DNA from: Methanobacteriota archaeon
GTDB lineage: Archaea > Thermoplasmatota > Thermoplasmata > RBG-16-68-12
Direction of reading: 5' to 3'
Assembly: GCA_005878995.1 (NCBI GenBank)
Contig: VBME01000193.1
Span: 1 to 5,661 of the forward strand
DNA: 5,661 nt
The notes below the pieces were generated by a model that worked only from the letters and a program-made list of their open reading frames with translations, ran no database searches and was not told the DNA's origin. Shown here one piece after another: positions 1-5,496 of this stretch (positions are counted from its first letter, which is position 1; every line of letters starts with the position of its first letter). The position numbers and the translations under genes were made by a program.

Positions 1-800
1 GCAAGATCGGCCAAGGCTCCGTGGACCTCCGCGGTCTGTATGATACGCAGAAGCACCTCGCGAACGACACCTCGTTCGGCGTCGGCTTCGCCCCGTTCTC
101 GGAGCTCGAGACCGTCGTGTTGCAGACGGAACTCCTGATCAACGGGGCGCTCAAGAAAGACCTCAAGGAGGTCGGCCAGGACATCAAGGTCATGGGGGTG
201 CGGCACGAGGACTCGATGCGCCTCACCATCGCCGCGGCGATGGTGGACAAGTTCGTCCCCGACAAAGACCACTACCGGAGCGTGGTGGAAGAACTCCGGG
301 AGCGGCTCCTCGACAACGCCGTGAAGTACACGGACCGTGCCGTGAAGGTCGACATCAACACAGGCGACAACTACGATGCCGGGATCTTCTACCTCACGGT
401 TACCGGTCTGTCCTGGGAGAACGGGGACGATGGGAGCGTAGGCCGCGGCAACCGAGTCAGCGGCCTCATCACGCCGTACCGCCCGATGTCGATGGAGGCC
501 GCCGCCGGGAAAAATCCGGTGACGCACGTCGGGAAGTTGTACAACCTCCTGTCGTTCGAGATCGCGGATCGCATCGTGAAGGAGCACGCGGGCAAGGTGA
601 AGGAGGTCTGGGTCCGCATCGTCTCCCAGATCGGGAAGCCAATCGACGAACCGCAGGCCGCGACGGCTCAGATCATCCCGGAGAAAGGGACCCATCTCAG
701 CTCGATTGTGAAAGACGCCGAAGTCCTGATCGACGAGGAACTCGAGAACATCTACAAGCTGACCGACCGGATCGTCCAAGGAAAAGTCCGCTGCTTCTAG
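1..800 (+). CDS. mat: Archaeal-type methionine adenosyltransferase (S-adenosylmethionine synthetase), 5' end cut by the window
   Basis: The enzyme makes S-adenosylmethionine from methionine and ATP, releasing phosphate and pyrophosphate, in the cytoplasm. The reading frame is already open at base 3 and runs 265 residues to a TAG at 798-800. Archaeal MATs are about 400 residues, so roughly the first 135-140 are outside the window. The GTG at 21 lies inside the conserved GSVDL segment and is not the start. Family hallmarks are visible in order: LANDTSFGVGFAP (about 54-95), DIKVMG (about 180-197), the glycine-rich GDDGSVGRGNRV (423-458), RPMSMEAAAGKNP (480-518), SQIGKPI (about 627-647) and the C-terminal VQGKVRCF. 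These belong to the archaeal MAT family, which is very divergent from bacterial and eukaryotic MetK. No frameshift is seen. The gene is followed 79 nt later by glyA on the same strand, which fits a one-carbon metabolism neighbourhood. Family assignment is very secure. Confidence 0.97.
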   Translation, partial: KIGQGSVDLRGLYDTQKHLANDTSFGVGFAPFSELETVVLQTELLINGALKKDLKEVGQDIKVMGVRHEDSMRLTIAAAMVDKFVPDKDHYRSVVEELRERLLDNAVKYTDRAVKVDINTGDNYDAGIFYLTVTGLSWENGDDGSVGRGNRVSGLITPYRPMSMEAAAGKNPVTHVGKLYNLLSFEIADRIVKEHAGKVKEVWVRIVSQIGKPIDEPQAATAQIIPEKGTHLSSIVKDAEVLIDEELENIYKLTDRIVQGKVRCF

Positions 801-822
801 CCCCGGGGCGAACCGACCCGGG
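801..822 (+). terminator. GC-rich inverted repeat after mat, possible 3' hairpin
   Basis: Immediately after the mat stop codon, CCCGGG at 802-807 can pair with CCCGGG at 817-822 around a 9-nt loop. Only a short CTTT follows (828-831), so the U-run expected of an archaeal terminator is weak. It may be a 3' end stabiliser or chance in GC-rich DNA. Confidence 0.25.
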
Positions 823-840
823 AGCGCCTTTGGCCGAACG

Positions 841-848
841 TATTTATC
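841..848 (+). promoter_or_regulatory. TATA-like box of glyA
   Basis: TATTTATC stands out from the GC-rich surroundings. Its centre lies about 35 nt before the glyA ATG. At the usual archaeal spacing of about 26-27 nt from box to start, transcription would begin near 870-873 and leave a leader of only about 7-10 nt. The sequence just ahead of the ATG (GAGCGAAGGC) has no good Shine-Dalgarno match, consistent with near-leaderless translation. The box suggests glyA is transcribed on its own promoter and does not depend on mat. Confidence 0.55.
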
Positions 849-879
849 CCGTCGCATTCTTGCCTCACTGAGCGAAGGC

Positions 880-2157
880 ATGAATGAGGACGTCGCGTTC
901 ATCAACGAGCAGGTGGACCGCCACCACGCTTGGTTCTCCAAGTCCCTCCCGCTGATTGCCTCGGAGAACATCATCAGCCCGATGGCTCGCGAGATGCTCC
1001 TGACGGACTTCGGCGATCGGTATGCCGAAGGCTTGCCTCACGAGCGGTACTACCAAGGCAACACCTTCGTCGACGAAGTCGAGGATCGTGTCGTCGCGCT
1101 CGCCAAGAAAATCTTCCGGGTCCGACATGTGGACCCGCGGCTCATCAGTGGGACGGTCGCCAACATGGCCGTCTACTTCGCCCTGCTTGAACCGGGCGAC
1201 ATCATGACGTCCGTGGCCCTGAGCCACGGCGCGCACATCAGCTCCGCGAAGTTCGGCGCCGCGGGGATGCGGGGTGTGAACAACGTCAATTATCCGTTCG
1301 ACGTCGAGCGGATGAACATCGACGTCGACGAGACCGCCAAGCTCCTCCGGCTGGTCCGCCCGAAGGTCGCCGCATTCGGACAGAGCGTCTTCCTGTTCCC
1401 AACTCCCCTCAAGGAGCTGCGGGACGCATTCGAAGAGGCTGGATGCCACGTCTGGTACGACGGGGCCCACGTCCTGGGCCTGATCGCGGGAGGACAGTTT
1501 CAAGACCCGTTGCACGAGGGCGCCGATGTCCTCACCGGGTCGACCCACAAGACCCTCCCAGGGCCGCAGCACGGCATCCTGCTGTCCGACTCGGAAGACG
1601 AGAAGTTCATCAAGCGGCTCCAACGCGCGGTGTTCCCGGGCGTCGTCTCGAACCATCACCTCCATGCGATGGCGGCCCTCGGGATCACGCTCGCGGAGTT
1701 CCTCGAGTTCGGGCGCGACTACGCAGCCCAGATCGTCCGGAACTCGAAGGCGCTGGCCCAGGCGTTGCACGAGCGCGGAATCAAGGTCCTCGCCGAGAAG
1801 CACGGCTTCACGGAGAGCCACGCGGTCGCCCTCGACGTGGCCGCGTTCGGCGGAGGCGCGAAGGTCGCCACGGATCTGGAGAAGGCGAACATCATCACGA
1901 ACAAGAACCTCCTGCCTTGGGACACGTCCCCCGTGAAGCCTTCCGGCGTACGGCTGGGGACGCAAGAGCTCACGCGCCTGGGGATGGCCGAGGCGCAGAT
2001 GCGAGAGGTCGCCGACCTGTTCGCCCGGGTCGCGGTCAAAGGCGACCCGCCGGAACGGGTTGCGGCCGACGTCGGTGAGATGCGGAAGGAGTTCAACACG
2101 GTCCACTACTGCTTCTCGAAGGACGCGGAAGCCCACCGTCGCTGGCGAATCGACTGA
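880..2157 (+). CDS. glyA: Serine hydroxymethyltransferase, archaeal type
   Basis: This PLP enzyme interconverts serine and glycine, moving the hydroxymethyl carbon to a tetrahydropterin (folate or methanopterin; the sequence alone does not say which). It is 425 residues, normal for the family. Key residues fall where expected: LIASENIISP near the N-terminus, YAEGLPHERYY with Glu50 and Tyr58 (E. coli Glu57 and Tyr65), SGTVANMAVY for cofactor phosphate binding, DGAH with Asp194 and His197, Lys224 in GSTHKTLPGPQHG as the Schiff-base lysine, FPGVVSNHHLH, and Arg358 in SGVRLGTQE for the substrate carboxylate. No catalytic residue is missing. The ATG at 880 gives the standard family N-terminus and sits a short distance after a TATA-like box, so the start is well supported. 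It lies downstream of mat on the same strand, and its TGA is one base from the stop of the opposing GTPase gene, leaving no room for a dedicated terminator. Confidence 0.97.
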   Translation: MNEDVAFINEQVDRHHAWFSKSLPLIASENIISPMAREMLLTDFGDRYAEGLPHERYYQGNTFVDEVEDRVVALAKKIFRVRHVDPRLISGTVANMAVYFALLEPGDIMTSVALSHGAHISSAKFGAAGMRGVNNVNYPFDVERMNIDVDETAKLLRLVRPKVAAFGQSVFLFPTPLKELRDAFEEAGCHVWYDGAHVLGLIAGGQFQDPLHEGADVLTGSTHKTLPGPQHGILLSDSEDEKFIKRLQRAVFPGVVSNHHLHAMAALGITLAEFLEFGRDYAAQIVRNSKALAQALHERGIKVLAEKHGFTESHAVALDVAAFGGGAKVATDLEKANIITNKNLLPWDTSPVKPSGVRLGTQELTRLGMAEAQMREVADLFARVAVKGDPPERVAADVGEMRKEFNTVHYCFSKDAEAHRRWRID

Positions 2158-2163
2158 CTCAGT
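2153..2163. repeat. 11-bp palindrome spanning both convergent stop codons
   Basis: ACTGA-C-TCAGT is a perfect inverted repeat centred on base 2158, the single base between the TGA of glyA (2155-2157) and the TGA of the minus-strand GTPase gene (2159-2161). It is too short to be a convincing bidirectional terminator, and no T-run flanks it. Part of the symmetry follows automatically from two facing TGA codons. Confidence 0.4.
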
Positions 2164-2704
2164 GTCGGGACTGCAACACGAGCCGAACGAGTCCCACGAA
2201 CGACTCCTCAACGCCGCGACCGGTCTTCGCGCTCGAGTACGCCCATGGCCACCCGCGCTTCGTGAAGAATGCCTCGACCTCGGCGGCCGGGATCGCCCTC
2301 TGACCGGCCAAGTCGATCTTGTTGACGACCCCGAACGTCGGAATGTCCCCCGCCACGGACCGGATCGACCGGGCCCATTCATCGAGGGCTCCCAGGGTAT
2401 CTTGCCGGGTCAGGTCCGCGACCGCGAGGATCCCCTGGGCTCCGTGGTAGTACGCTTCCTTCAAGAGCTCCCGGAGGGTCGACGTGCCCATGATGTCCCA
2501 CAGGATCACGTCCGCTTGGATCTGGCCGGGACCCCTCGGATTGTCGACCATGACGGTTTTCTTCGTAATCTTCGTGCCGAGCGTCGCGACGTACCGGTCG
2601 TCGTACTGGTCGAGCACGTACCGTCGGATCAGCGACGTCTTGCCGACCGCTCCTTCGCCGGCCATGCAGATCTTCAGCTTGACGACATCTCCCGCCGCGA
2701 TCAT
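2159..2704 (-). CDS. Small Ras/Rab-like GTPase (COG1100-like) with an atypical G3 motif
   Basis: This 181-residue single-domain protein has all G boxes of the Ras superfamily: G1 GEGAVGKTS (16-24), a switch I threonine in ATLGT (Thr41), G3 WDIMG (69-73), G4 NKID (128-131) and G5 SSAK (157-160). The AYYHGAQGILAV stretch (84-95) resembles Rab proteins. It should bind GTP in the cytosol and act as a switch. The residue at the catalytic Gln61 position of Ras is Thr74, so intrinsic hydrolysis may be slow or need a partner. There is no cysteine near the C-terminus (LQSRH), so no prenylation-like anchor. I chose the ATG at 2704 because it overlaps the TGA of the TPR gene (ATGA). A GGAGG lies 10 nt ahead, and the Ras fold begins a few residues later. 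A longer in-frame start at 2791 would add an Ala/Gly/Arg-rich stretch that merely shadows the TPR gene. Exact cellular role unknown. Confidence 0.92.
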   Translation of the reverse strand: MIAAGDVVKLKICMAGEGAVGKTSLIRRYVLDQYDDRYVATLGTKITKKTVMVDNPRGPGQIQADVILWDIMGTSTLRELLKEAYYHGAQGILAVADLTRQDTLGALDEWARSIRSVAGDIPTFGVVNKIDLAGQRAIPAAEVEAFFTKRGWPWAYSSAKTGRGVEESFVGLVRLVLQSRH

Positions 2705-2970
2705 TGGCCCGCGTCCTCCGCCCGCTCCTCCGCGAGTCGCTCCGCCGCAGCGTCCCCTTGCATCCGGTGGAGCTTTGCCTTGAACCGCCAAGCGCCCGGA
2801 TACCGCGGATCGACCCGGAGCACATGCTCGAGGATCGTGAGGCCGGACCTCACGTCGCCGTCTTGGACCCGCAGGGCGGCGAGGACGAACAGCGCATCCA
2901 CATCGTCCGCGTTCTCAGCGAGGCGGAGACGAACGAGCCGGGCCGTGTCGGGCCGTTCGAACGTCGTCAA
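2701..2970 (-). CDS. Small TPR-repeat protein coupled to the GTPase
   Basis: This 89-residue protein contains about two tetratricopeptide-like repeats. Residues 24-57 (starting VDALFVLAALRVQDGDV and ending LRVDPRY) fit a 34-residue TPR with its typical small residues and final Pro. Residues 58-85 (PGAWRFKAKLHRMQGD onward) look like a second, incomplete repeat. TPR units bind partner peptides, so an adaptor or regulator of the GTPase is a reasonable guess. The start is a TTG at 2970-2968. An in-frame TAG lies immediately before it, so the frame cannot extend, and a perfect GGAGGT (complement of 2976-2981) sits 5 nt upstream. Its TGA overlaps the GTPase ATG by 4 bp, which indicates translational coupling. 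It is too small to fold as a full TPR superhelix and may dimerise or cap another protein. The function is not known. Confidence 0.78.
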   Translation of the reverse strand: MTTFERPDTARLVRLRLAENADDVDALFVLAALRVQDGDVRSGLTILEHVLRVDPRYPGAWRFKAKLHRMQGDAAAERLAEERAEDAGQ

Positions 2971-2975
2971 CTAGG

Positions 2976-2981
2976 ACCTCC
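2976..2981 (-). promoter_or_regulatory. Strong Shine-Dalgarno deciding the TTG start of the TPR gene
   Basis: On the minus strand GGAGGT lies 5 nt before the TTG at 2970. It matches the archaeal 16S anti-SD well and is the best ribosome binding site in the window. It supports both the unusual start codon and the reality of this small gene. Confidence 0.7.
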
Positions 2982-3047
2982 TCAAACGCCCCGCGGACGC
3001 CAGGAACCGTGCGGATCCGGCGCGGTCCGCGGGATTTCGGCGGGCAT

Positions 3048-3055
3048 AGTTAAAG
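3048..3055 (-). promoter_or_regulatory. TATA-like box ahead of the TPR-GTPase pair
   Basis: Minus-strand CTTTAACT lies in the 104-nt gap between the membrane protein stop (3075) and the TPR start (2970). Transcription would begin near 3025 and give a leader of about 55 nt carrying the strong GGAGGT. The TPR-GTPase pair could therefore be transcribed separately from the membrane protein gene, although read-through is also possible because no clear terminator is seen in the gap. Confidence 0.45.
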
Positions 3056-3074
3056 CTTCTCGACCCGTCGACCG

Positions 3075-4481
3075 CTATGTGAACCGAGGCCATCGCCACC
3101 ACCCCCAAATCCGACGATAGCGGCCGGCGAGCAAGGCTTCCAGAATCGGCCCCGCCTGATCGAGACTCGAGACGCGGCCGTCCCAGTCGGCGAGCGCGAC
3201 GCCGTGGGCCGCCTCGAGCGCCCGCTCCACCGCCTTGAGCTGGGAGAACAGATACCGCGGGCTGCCGCGGGACAGGAGCGCGGCGAGCACCACATGACGG
3301 CCGCGGAGCACCGCGGCCTTTCGACCGGCAAATGCAAATTCATCGAGCGTGGCCATCGTGTGGAACGAGTCGCGGACGAACTCCTGGATCGCGACGAACA
3401 TCGAGGCCACGAGGTCGTCGTCTCGCTTCACGCCCGCTCCCCGGCTCAGATGTTGAATCAAGATGCCGCTCCGGTGAACGAGGAACACCTCGTCAATCGT
3501 GAGGCTCCTCTCTCCAAGAACGGGCGCGGCGAAGACGGCCGCCAGGATGGCGAGGAGCGCGAACGCGAGGACGGCCGCGACGGACGAGACGTCGGGTCCG
3601 AGCGGGGGCGGGACGCGAATGCTCAGAACCTGCTCAGCGAACCCGGGACCGATGGAGCGGTTCGCCATGTCCGCGTAGAGGAGGGTGGCGTTGACCCAGA
3701 CCAGATCGCCGTTCCCAGCGCCGCCCGCTACGATTCCGGGGAACGTAACACTGACGAGTTCGCTCGGCGTGAGGTTGGCCCGTACGATCAGGCGCGGCGT
3801 CGTGTTCGCCACGTCGAGTAACGGACCGATGCCAATCGCGATCCGGACGTTGTACGCGGTGAAGTTTCGCTCGTTCGAGGCGTTCACCTGGCCCAGCAGT
3901 ACCGTGTTCGCGACCGTCACGGTGAAGTTCACCGCCGTCCCTCGCTCGGCCGTCGAGGATGGGTAGGCCTGAACCGAGAGGCTGAGCATGTCCAAGACAA
4001 TCCAGACACTCACCTGGGCAGTCCGGGGGGACAGGGGTCCGCTCCCTAGCTCCGTGGCAAGCGCGGTCGCAAGACGGGGTCTGCCGAGGGTCGCATTCGC
4101 GGCCACGAGGGTGGGGACGGACCACCGGTATGATCGGCCCGCCCGAAGGAAGCTACATTGCCACGTCGCGAACGTTGCGTTTGAGTTCAGGATTGGACAG
4201 GCCGCCGGATGCACGCTCGCGTTGATCTGGAGGACCAAATCCGGCTCCAGGGTCAGATTCACGCGGGCCAGCTGGAGCTGACCGCCGCCGGTCACGTTGA
4301 GCCACATCGTGTACGCGATCGTGTCGTTCCGATCGGCCGACATGCGATCGGCGGCGATCGAGATGTTGAAACTCGTCGCGGTGGGCGCCGTCAGGACGGA
4401 TCGATTCGCGAGGCCGGGCGAAGCGACCTGCAGCACGACGACGAGAAGAAGGATGACCCAGGCGAAAGCGAGGCGGCCCAC
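3075..4481 (-). CDS. Single-pass membrane receptor-like protein: secreted glyco-ectodomain, one TM helix, cytosolic longin/roadblock-like domain
   Basis: This 468-residue protein is not a family I can name as a whole. The N-terminus has a Sec-type signal peptide: R3, a hydrophobic core at about 5-20, and small residues at about 21-25. Residues 26-298 form a beta-rich extracellular part. It includes a stretch like an Ig/DUF11-type fold (AVNFTVTVANT, about 183-193), fifteen N-x-S/T sequons, and exactly two cysteines (95 and 109) that could form a disulfide. A transmembrane helix spans about 299-322. The cytosolic part (323-468) shows predicted beta-beta-alpha-beta-beta-alpha order: EVFLVHRSG and ILIQHLSR strands, a DDDLVASMFVAIQEFVRDSF helix, LDEFAFAGRKAAVLRG and RHVVLAALLSRG strands, then a YLFSQLKAVERALEAA helix. 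This resembles longin/roadblock modules that partner with small GTPases. The tail (457-468) is Trp- and Arg-rich. The start is GTG at 4481, chosen because it directly begins the signal peptide. The TPR and GTPase genes lie downstream on the same strand. Topology is secure; the longin-like call is moderate. Confidence 0.88.
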   Translation of the reverse strand: MGRLAFAWVILLLVVVLQVASPGLANRSVLTAPTATSFNISIAADRMSADRNDTIAYTMWLNVTGGGQLQLARVNLTLEPDLVLQINASVHPAACPILNSNATFATWQCSFLRAGRSYRWSVPTLVAANATLGRPRLATALATELGSGPLSPRTAQVSVWIVLDMLSLSVQAYPSSTAERGTAVNFTVTVANTVLLGQVNASNERNFTAYNVRIAIGIGPLLDVANTTPRLIVRANLTPSELVSVTFPGIVAGGAGNGDLVWVNATLLYADMANRSIGPGFAEQVLSIRVPPPLGPDVSSVAAVLAFALLAILAAVFAAPVLGERSLTIDEVFLVHRSGILIQHLSRGAGVKRDDDLVASMFVAIQEFVRDSFHTMATLDEFAFAGRKAAVLRGRHVVLAALLSRGSPRYLFSQLKAVERALEAAHGVALADWDGRVSSLDQAGPILEALLAGRYRRIWGWWRWPRFT

Positions 4482-4508
4482 GGAACCCCGGTAACGATTA
4501 TTCTGTCG

Positions 4509-4516
4509 CTATTTGA
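4509..4516 (-). promoter_or_regulatory. Weak TATA-like box candidate for the membrane protein gene
   Basis: Minus-strand TCAAATAG is centred about 31 nt before the GTG at 4481. At the usual box-to-start spacing the transcript would begin within a few bases of the start codon, a leaderless arrangement. This would fit the lack of a convincing Shine-Dalgarno there. The match to the archaeal TATA consensus is poor. GAATAATC, nearer the gene, looks too close. Confidence 0.25.
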
Positions 4517-4528
4517 GGTTGCGACCTC
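4515..4528. repeat. Palindrome in the divergent promoter region (possible operator half)
   Basis: GAGGT at 4515-4519 is mirrored by ACCTC at 4524-4528 around TGCG. It lies beside the weak minus-strand TATA candidate and about 50 bp upstream of the coiled-coil promoter. It could be a regulator binding site. The arms are only 5 bp. Confidence 0.3.
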
Positions 4529-4536
4529 GTTATCGC

Positions 4537-4547
4537 GAAGGTCCTTC
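4537..4547. repeat. Second palindrome in the divergent promoter region
   Basis: GAAGG-T-CCTTC is a perfect 11-bp inverted repeat. Its centre is about 20.5 bp from that of the palindrome at 4515-4528, close to two helical turns, so both would face the same side of the DNA. The half-sites are not identical, so a shared regulator is only a possibility. Confidence 0.3.
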
Positions 4548-4573
4548 CGGATTTCGAGAACGCTCGCGGCAAG

Positions 4574-4581
4574 TTTTATAT
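4574..4581 (+). promoter_or_regulatory. TATA box of the coiled-coil protein gene
   Basis: TTTTATAT is the best TATA match in the window. A start site about 26-27 nt downstream falls near 4604, between the box and the GTG codons at 4621 and 4633. Any upstream start for the coiled-coil gene, including the in-frame TTG at 4513, would lie before the transcript begins and is therefore unlikely. Confidence 0.65.
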
Positions 4582-4632
4582 GGCGACGCCTTCTTCGCAA
4601 AGTCCCACCAGCCCGGTTTCGTGAGGGTTTCA

Positions 4633-5496
4633 GTGCTGGATGAGCTACAGCTGAAGCGGGAGCGCGAGAACCAGGAAGCGGAGCGGCACCGCCGGCGTCG
4701 CGATGAGTTGAACGACAAGACCCGGGAGTGGGTCGAGAAGCGCGACTCGCTCAACGCGCAGGTCCGGACGTTCGTCGACGAGGCCACCCAACACCGGATC
4801 AAACGGGACGAGCTGAACGGCCTCGTGAAGGCCGCAAAGGAAGAGCGGGACCGGAACAACCGACGCGTGAACGATCTCCAAGAGCAGCTCACGGATCTCA
4901 AACGGAGGAAGTTGCCTCGAGGTTCCGTGCCGCTCGGCAAGCTCCAGCAAGAGCTGAAGCGGCTCGAGTTCAAGCATATGACCTCCGTCTTGGGGGCCGA
5001 CAAGGAACGCGCCCTGATCGAGGAGATTCAGCGGCTCGAGGCGGAGGTCAAGAAACTTGAGCGGTCCCTCGAGGAAAACGAGGACGTCCGGAAGATGAAG
5101 GAAGAGCTGAAGACGGCGCGAGACCTCGCGGAGGACGCGCACAAGCGCGTCTCCGAGCTCGCCGAAAAGGCCCAAGCCGAGCACGACCAGATGACGGTGC
5201 TTTACGAACAGGGCGACGGCCTGCGGCGGGAAGCGGACAAGGCGCAAGAGGAGTTCATCAAGACGAAGATGCTCGCGGACGAGGAACACCGCAAGCACAT
5301 CGAACACATCCGCCAGGTCCACGACTACGACAAGATCATCCACGGAATCTGGATGAAGAGCCGCGGCGTCGCGGAGGCCGTCGCCGAGGAGGTCGATGCG
5401 AAGCGGGAAGCCGAAATGATTTTCGAGCGGTTCAAGAAGGGCGAGAAGCTGTCCACGGACGACCTGCTCACCCTCCAGAAGTCCGGCTACTTGTAG
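4633..5496 (+). CDS. Archaeal coiled-coil protein of the COG1340 type
   Basis: This is a 287-residue, almost entirely helical, highly charged soluble protein. Residues 1-93 form a long coiled coil with RDELN-type motifs at 23-27, 37-41, 58-62 and 72-76, all spaced by multiples of seven. A Pro/Gly break (PRGSVP, 95-100) is followed by the family signature segment LEFKHMTSVLGADKERALIE (111-130), then a second coiled coil to about 235. A short C-terminal module ends with IFERFKKGEKLSTDDLLTLQ near the end. This pattern matches the widely conserved but uncharacterised archaeal family COG1340. Its function is not established; a scaffold or chromosome/ribosome-associated role has only been guessed. 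The start is GTG at 4633, with GAGGG 5 nt upstream and a TATA box at 4574-4581. GTG at 4621 is the alternative and adds four residues. It is divergent from the membrane protein gene. No membrane segment or cysteine is seen. Confidence 0.92.
   Translation: MLDELQLKRERENQEAERHRRRRDELNDKTREWVEKRDSLNAQVRTFVDEATQHRIKRDELNGLVKAAKEERDRNNRRVNDLQEQLTDLKRRKLPRGSVPLGKLQQELKRLEFKHMTSVLGADKERALIEEIQRLEAEVKKLERSLEENEDVRKMKEELKTARDLAEDAHKRVSELAEKAQAEHDQMTVLYEQGDGLRREADKAQEEFIKTKMLADEEHRKHIEHIRQVHDYDKIIHGIWMKSRGVAEAVAEEVDAKREAEMIFERFKKGEKLSTDDLLTLQKSGYL

Larger units (their letters stand above)
4482..4632. other. Divergent intergenic region between the membrane protein and the coiled-coil gene
   Basis: About 150 bp separate the GTG of the minus-strand membrane protein from the GTG of the plus-strand coiled-coil protein. 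It holds a good plus-strand TATA box (4574-4581), weak minus-strand AT-rich candidates (TCAAATAG at 4516-4509 and GAATAATC at 4503-4496), and two short palindromes (4515-4528 and 4537-4547). It probably contains both promoters and any shared control sites. Confidence 0.6.

Noticed and set aside
865..2382. A 505-residue open frame on the minus strand covering all of glyA and part of the GTPase gene
   Set aside because: It is a codon-bias shadow in GC-rich DNA. It is Arg/Asp/Val-rich without recognisable domains, and glyA on the plus strand has every catalytic residue.
2705..2791. 29-residue N-terminal extension of the GTPase
   Set aside because: It overlaps the TPR gene in another frame, is Ala/Gly/Arg-rich, and the ATGA-coupled ATG at 2704 gives a standard Ras-like N-terminus.
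2060..2974. A 304-residue plus-strand open frame opposite the TPR and GTPase genes
   Set aside because: It has low-complexity Arg/Ser/Pro-rich composition, overlaps the end of glyA, and is antisense to a GTPase with intact G boxes.
4513..4632. Extended N-terminus of the coiled-coil protein from the TTG at 4513
   Set aside because: This start lies upstream of the TATA box at 4574-4581, and the extra residues are Arg-rich and unlike the helical body of the protein.
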